Shown piece by piece: positions 62,191-64,000 of a stretch of DNA of 64,000 nt; within the stretch, counting starts at the first letter, position 1, and every line of letters begins with the position of its first letter. The position numbers were made by a program, and so were the translations under genes. Under the pieces are notes generated by a model. It saw nothing but the letters and a program-made list of their open reading frames with translations, was not told the origin of the DNA and searched no databases. Origin of the DNA: Erinaceus europaeus (Eukaryota; Chordata; Mammalia; Eulipotyphla; Erinaceidae); contig NC_080180.1 in the NCBI RefSeq assembly GCF_950295315.1, forward strand, positions 66,755,773 through 66,819,772, written 5' to 3'.

Positions 62191-62510
62191 GCCCCTCTGG
62201 GTCTCTCTTTTATTTAAAACTGTTTGTAAAAGGCCAGTCAACAACATCTCGAGGATTCTGCTGTCCGCACGCTGATCCTGTTGAAACCCCGGCTCTGAGC
62301 TGCGCTGTGGGCGGGCGCCAAGTGACTTCCAGTGTCTTTTGAGAGGAGACAGACAAAGGGACAGGCTGGCTGGGGTGCTGTGTAAATCTGGGCACAGCGG
62401 AGCACAAGGCAGGCGGCCCTCAGGATCCTCCAGAATGGAAGGGCGCTGCTGCCATCTAGAGCCCACGGCCAGCATGGCGTGCTGCCGGCTAGGGACGAGG
62501 GCCTCCCTCT
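62191..62510. other. No recognised feature
   Basis: Unassigned sequence between two arrays. Confidence 0.35.
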
Positions 62511-63076
62511 CCCCTCCCGTCCTCTCCCCTCCCCTCCTCTCCTCTCCTCTGCTCTCCCCTCCTCTCCTCTGCTCTCCCCTCCTCTCCTCTCCTCTGCTCT
62601 GCTCTCCCCTCCTCTCCTCTCCTCTGCTCTGCTCTCCCCTCCTCTCCTCTCCTCTGCTCTGCTCTCCCCTCCTCTCCTCTGCTCTGCTCTCCCCTCCTCT
62701 GCTCTGCTCTCCCCTCCTCTCCTCTCCTCTCCTCTGCTCTGCTCTCCCCTCCTCTCCTCTCCTCTGCTCTCCCCTCCTCTCCTCTGCTCTGCTCTCCCCT
62801 CCTCTCCTCTGCTCTGCTCTCCCCTCCTCTCCTCTGCTCTGCTCTCCTCTGCTCTGCTCTCCTCTCCTCTCCTCTCTCCCCTCCTCTCCTCTCCTCTCCC
62901 CTCCTCTCCTCTCTCCTCTCCTCTCCTCTCCCCTCCTCTCCTCTCTCCTCTCCTCTCCTCTGCTCTCCTCTCCTCTCCTCTGCTCTCCTCTCCTCTCCCC
63001 TCCTCTCCTCTCCCATCCCCTCTCCTCTCCTCTCCTCTGTTCTCCTCTCCTCTCCTCCCCTCTCCCCTCTCCTCTT
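62511..63076 (+). repeat. (CTCCT)n/(CTGCT)n array
   Basis: About 560 bp of 5-bp units, almost pyrimidine-only except for the G of CTGCT units. CTGCT is frequent to about 62990 and absent at the left edge. Long Ser/Pro/Leu frames and antisense Arg/Glu/Gly frames are artefacts. Confidence 0.97.
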
Positions 63077-63099
63077 CTTCTGCTCCCAATAAAGAATTT

Positions 63100-63298
63100 G
63101 CAATGGGGCTCAAGCCCCTGGCTCCCCACCTGCAGGGGGGAGGCTTCATTAGCAGTGGAGCAGGGCTGCAGGTGTCTCTCTCTCTCCCTCCCTGTCTCTC
63201 CCCTCTCTCAATTTCTCTCTGTCCTGTCCAATAAAATGGCAAAAAGTGGCCGCCAGGAGCAGTGGATTCCTAGTGCTGGAACCTCGTCCCAGAGATAG
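63100..63298 (+). repeat. ERI-type SINE, head truncated
   Basis: CTCAAGCCCCTGGCTCCCC, GGGGGGAGGCTTCATTAGC, CTGTCCAATAAAATGG, TAGTGCTGGAACCTCG. Confidence 0.88.
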
Positions 63299-63424
63299 AG
63301 AGAGACCTGCAGCCCTGCTTCTCCACTCATGAAGCCTCCCTCCTGCAGGCAGGGGCTGGGTTCTTGAACCTGGGTCCCTGTGCACTGTAGTATGTGCAAT
63401 CATCCAGGTGCACCACCACCCTTC
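63299..63424 (-). repeat. ERI-type SINE
   Basis: ACCTGCAGCCCTGCTTCTCC, B box region, AGGTGCACCACCACCC head (reverse). Confidence 0.85.
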
Positions 63425-63706
63425 TATTTTTTTAATTTTTTAGTATTTATGTATTCCCCTTGTTGTTTTATTGTTGCAGTTATTATTGTTATTGTTGTTG
63501 TCATTGTTGGATAGGACAGAGAAATGGAGAGAGGAGGGGAAGACAGAGGGGGGGAGAGAAAGACAGACACCTGCAGACCTGCTTCACCGCCTGGGAAGCG
63601 ACTCCCCTGCAGGTGGGGAGCCGGGGGCTCGAACCCGGATCCTTATGCCGGTCCCTGCGCTTTGCGCCACCTGCGCTTACCCCGCTGCGCTACAGCCCGA
63701 CCCCCT
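63425..63706 (-). repeat. ERI-type SINE, full length
   Basis: Reverse copy with GTTGTTTTATTGTTGCAG, GGATAGGACAGAGAAATGG, B box GGTTCGAGCCC and head ending at CAGCCCGACCCCC. Confidence 0.94.
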
Positions 63707-64000
63707 CTAATAAAAATTTTTTAAAAAGAAGCAAAACACACACACAGCACCCCACCATGTCGGTGGTGACCAGGAAGGCCGGAGGCGACCTCAGTTTGTG
63801 ACTTGTCTTAAAGGGCATCTGCAGCATCACAACGCAAAGAGGGCCGGCTGGGCAGGGTGCACGGCACCAGAGCAAAGGACTGTGGGGAGGGGCACGGGAG
63901 GCGGTGACGGGGGCCCGGGGAGCTGGTGCGGGAGGGAAAGGCCCTCAGACAGCTGCACGGCAGGTGAGAGGCTGTCGCCGCGTCAGCCGCTGCCCCACTG
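63707..64000. other. No recognised feature
   Basis: A short (AC) run at 63738-63748, then GC-rich unassigned DNA to the window end. Confidence 0.35.

Noticed and set aside
60925..63129. 734-codon antisense ORF
   Set aside because: Runs through the SINE array, with (TAA)n tails read as poly-Ile, and the CTCCT array; no protein domain.

Overview
The window looks like hedgehog (Erinaceus, Eulipotyphla) nuclear DNA from a gene-poor, repeat-dense, mammalian-type region. Three things support this. (1) More than 40 copies or fragments of tRNA-derived SINEs have the hedgehog ERI layout: A-box and B-box tRNA-like head, a body with CTGCAGGTGTCT, a CT-rich stretch, TATCCAA and an A-rich tail. (2) Two long ORFs encode a reverse transcriptase of the Vingi/Ingi type; among mammals, Vingi has been described only from hedgehogs. 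(3) L1 pieces are of mammalian type. No cellular protein-coding gene, rRNA or genuine tRNA gene can be supported. Almost every long ORF here is an open frame through a simple repeat or a transposon. Nothing is prokaryotic: no operons, ribosome binding sites or CRISPR arrays.

Layout. 1-8 kb: SINE pieces, a class II-like solo LTR with a perfect 6-bp target duplication (1605-2088), L1 3' tails, a purine pentamer array (5656-6002) and degenerate CCCTAA telomere-like DNA (about 7.75-7.91 kb). 8-19 kb: SINE clusters, copies of an L1-tailed non-autonomous repeat, a repeat-free AT-rich block at 12.1-12.7 kb, and a GAGGTTGGGT minisatellite (18.15-18.80 kb). 19.46-21.77 kb: Vingi copy 1, minus strand. 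23.1-23.5 kb: second solo LTR. 25.4-26.1 kb: 21/24-bp minisatellite. 26.7-27.1 kb: CCT-rich tract. 27-32 kb: SINEs and a long copy of the L1-tailed repeat. 32.9-35.25 kb: degenerate L1 ORF2 plus 3' UTR, split by a SINE. 35.3-37.1 kb: the longest copy of the L1-tailed repeat. 37.4-43.5 kb: nested SINEs, a third LTR with a primer binding site inserted in a SINE, and L1 3' ends, one with a 5' inversion. 46.2-48.4 kb: 2.1-kb GT array. 51.27-53.58 kb: Vingi copy 2, plus strand. 53.7-54.4 kb: second GT-rich array. 55.7-56.5 kb: two insertions in the same target site. 60.0-62.2 kb: a SINE amplified into about 16 tandem units. 62.5-63.1 kb: CTCCT/CTGCT array.

How the elements relate. L1 is the likely supplier of retrotransposition machinery for the SINEs and the L1-tailed repeat: several have A-rich tails and target duplications of 8-16 bp. 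Vingi encodes its own reverse transcriptase and has a GAA-type 3' tail. Both Vingi copies start at the same internal position, just past where the endonuclease domain should end. Between repeats are several repeat-free AT-rich blocks that could be conserved non-coding elements; this is a guess from composition alone.
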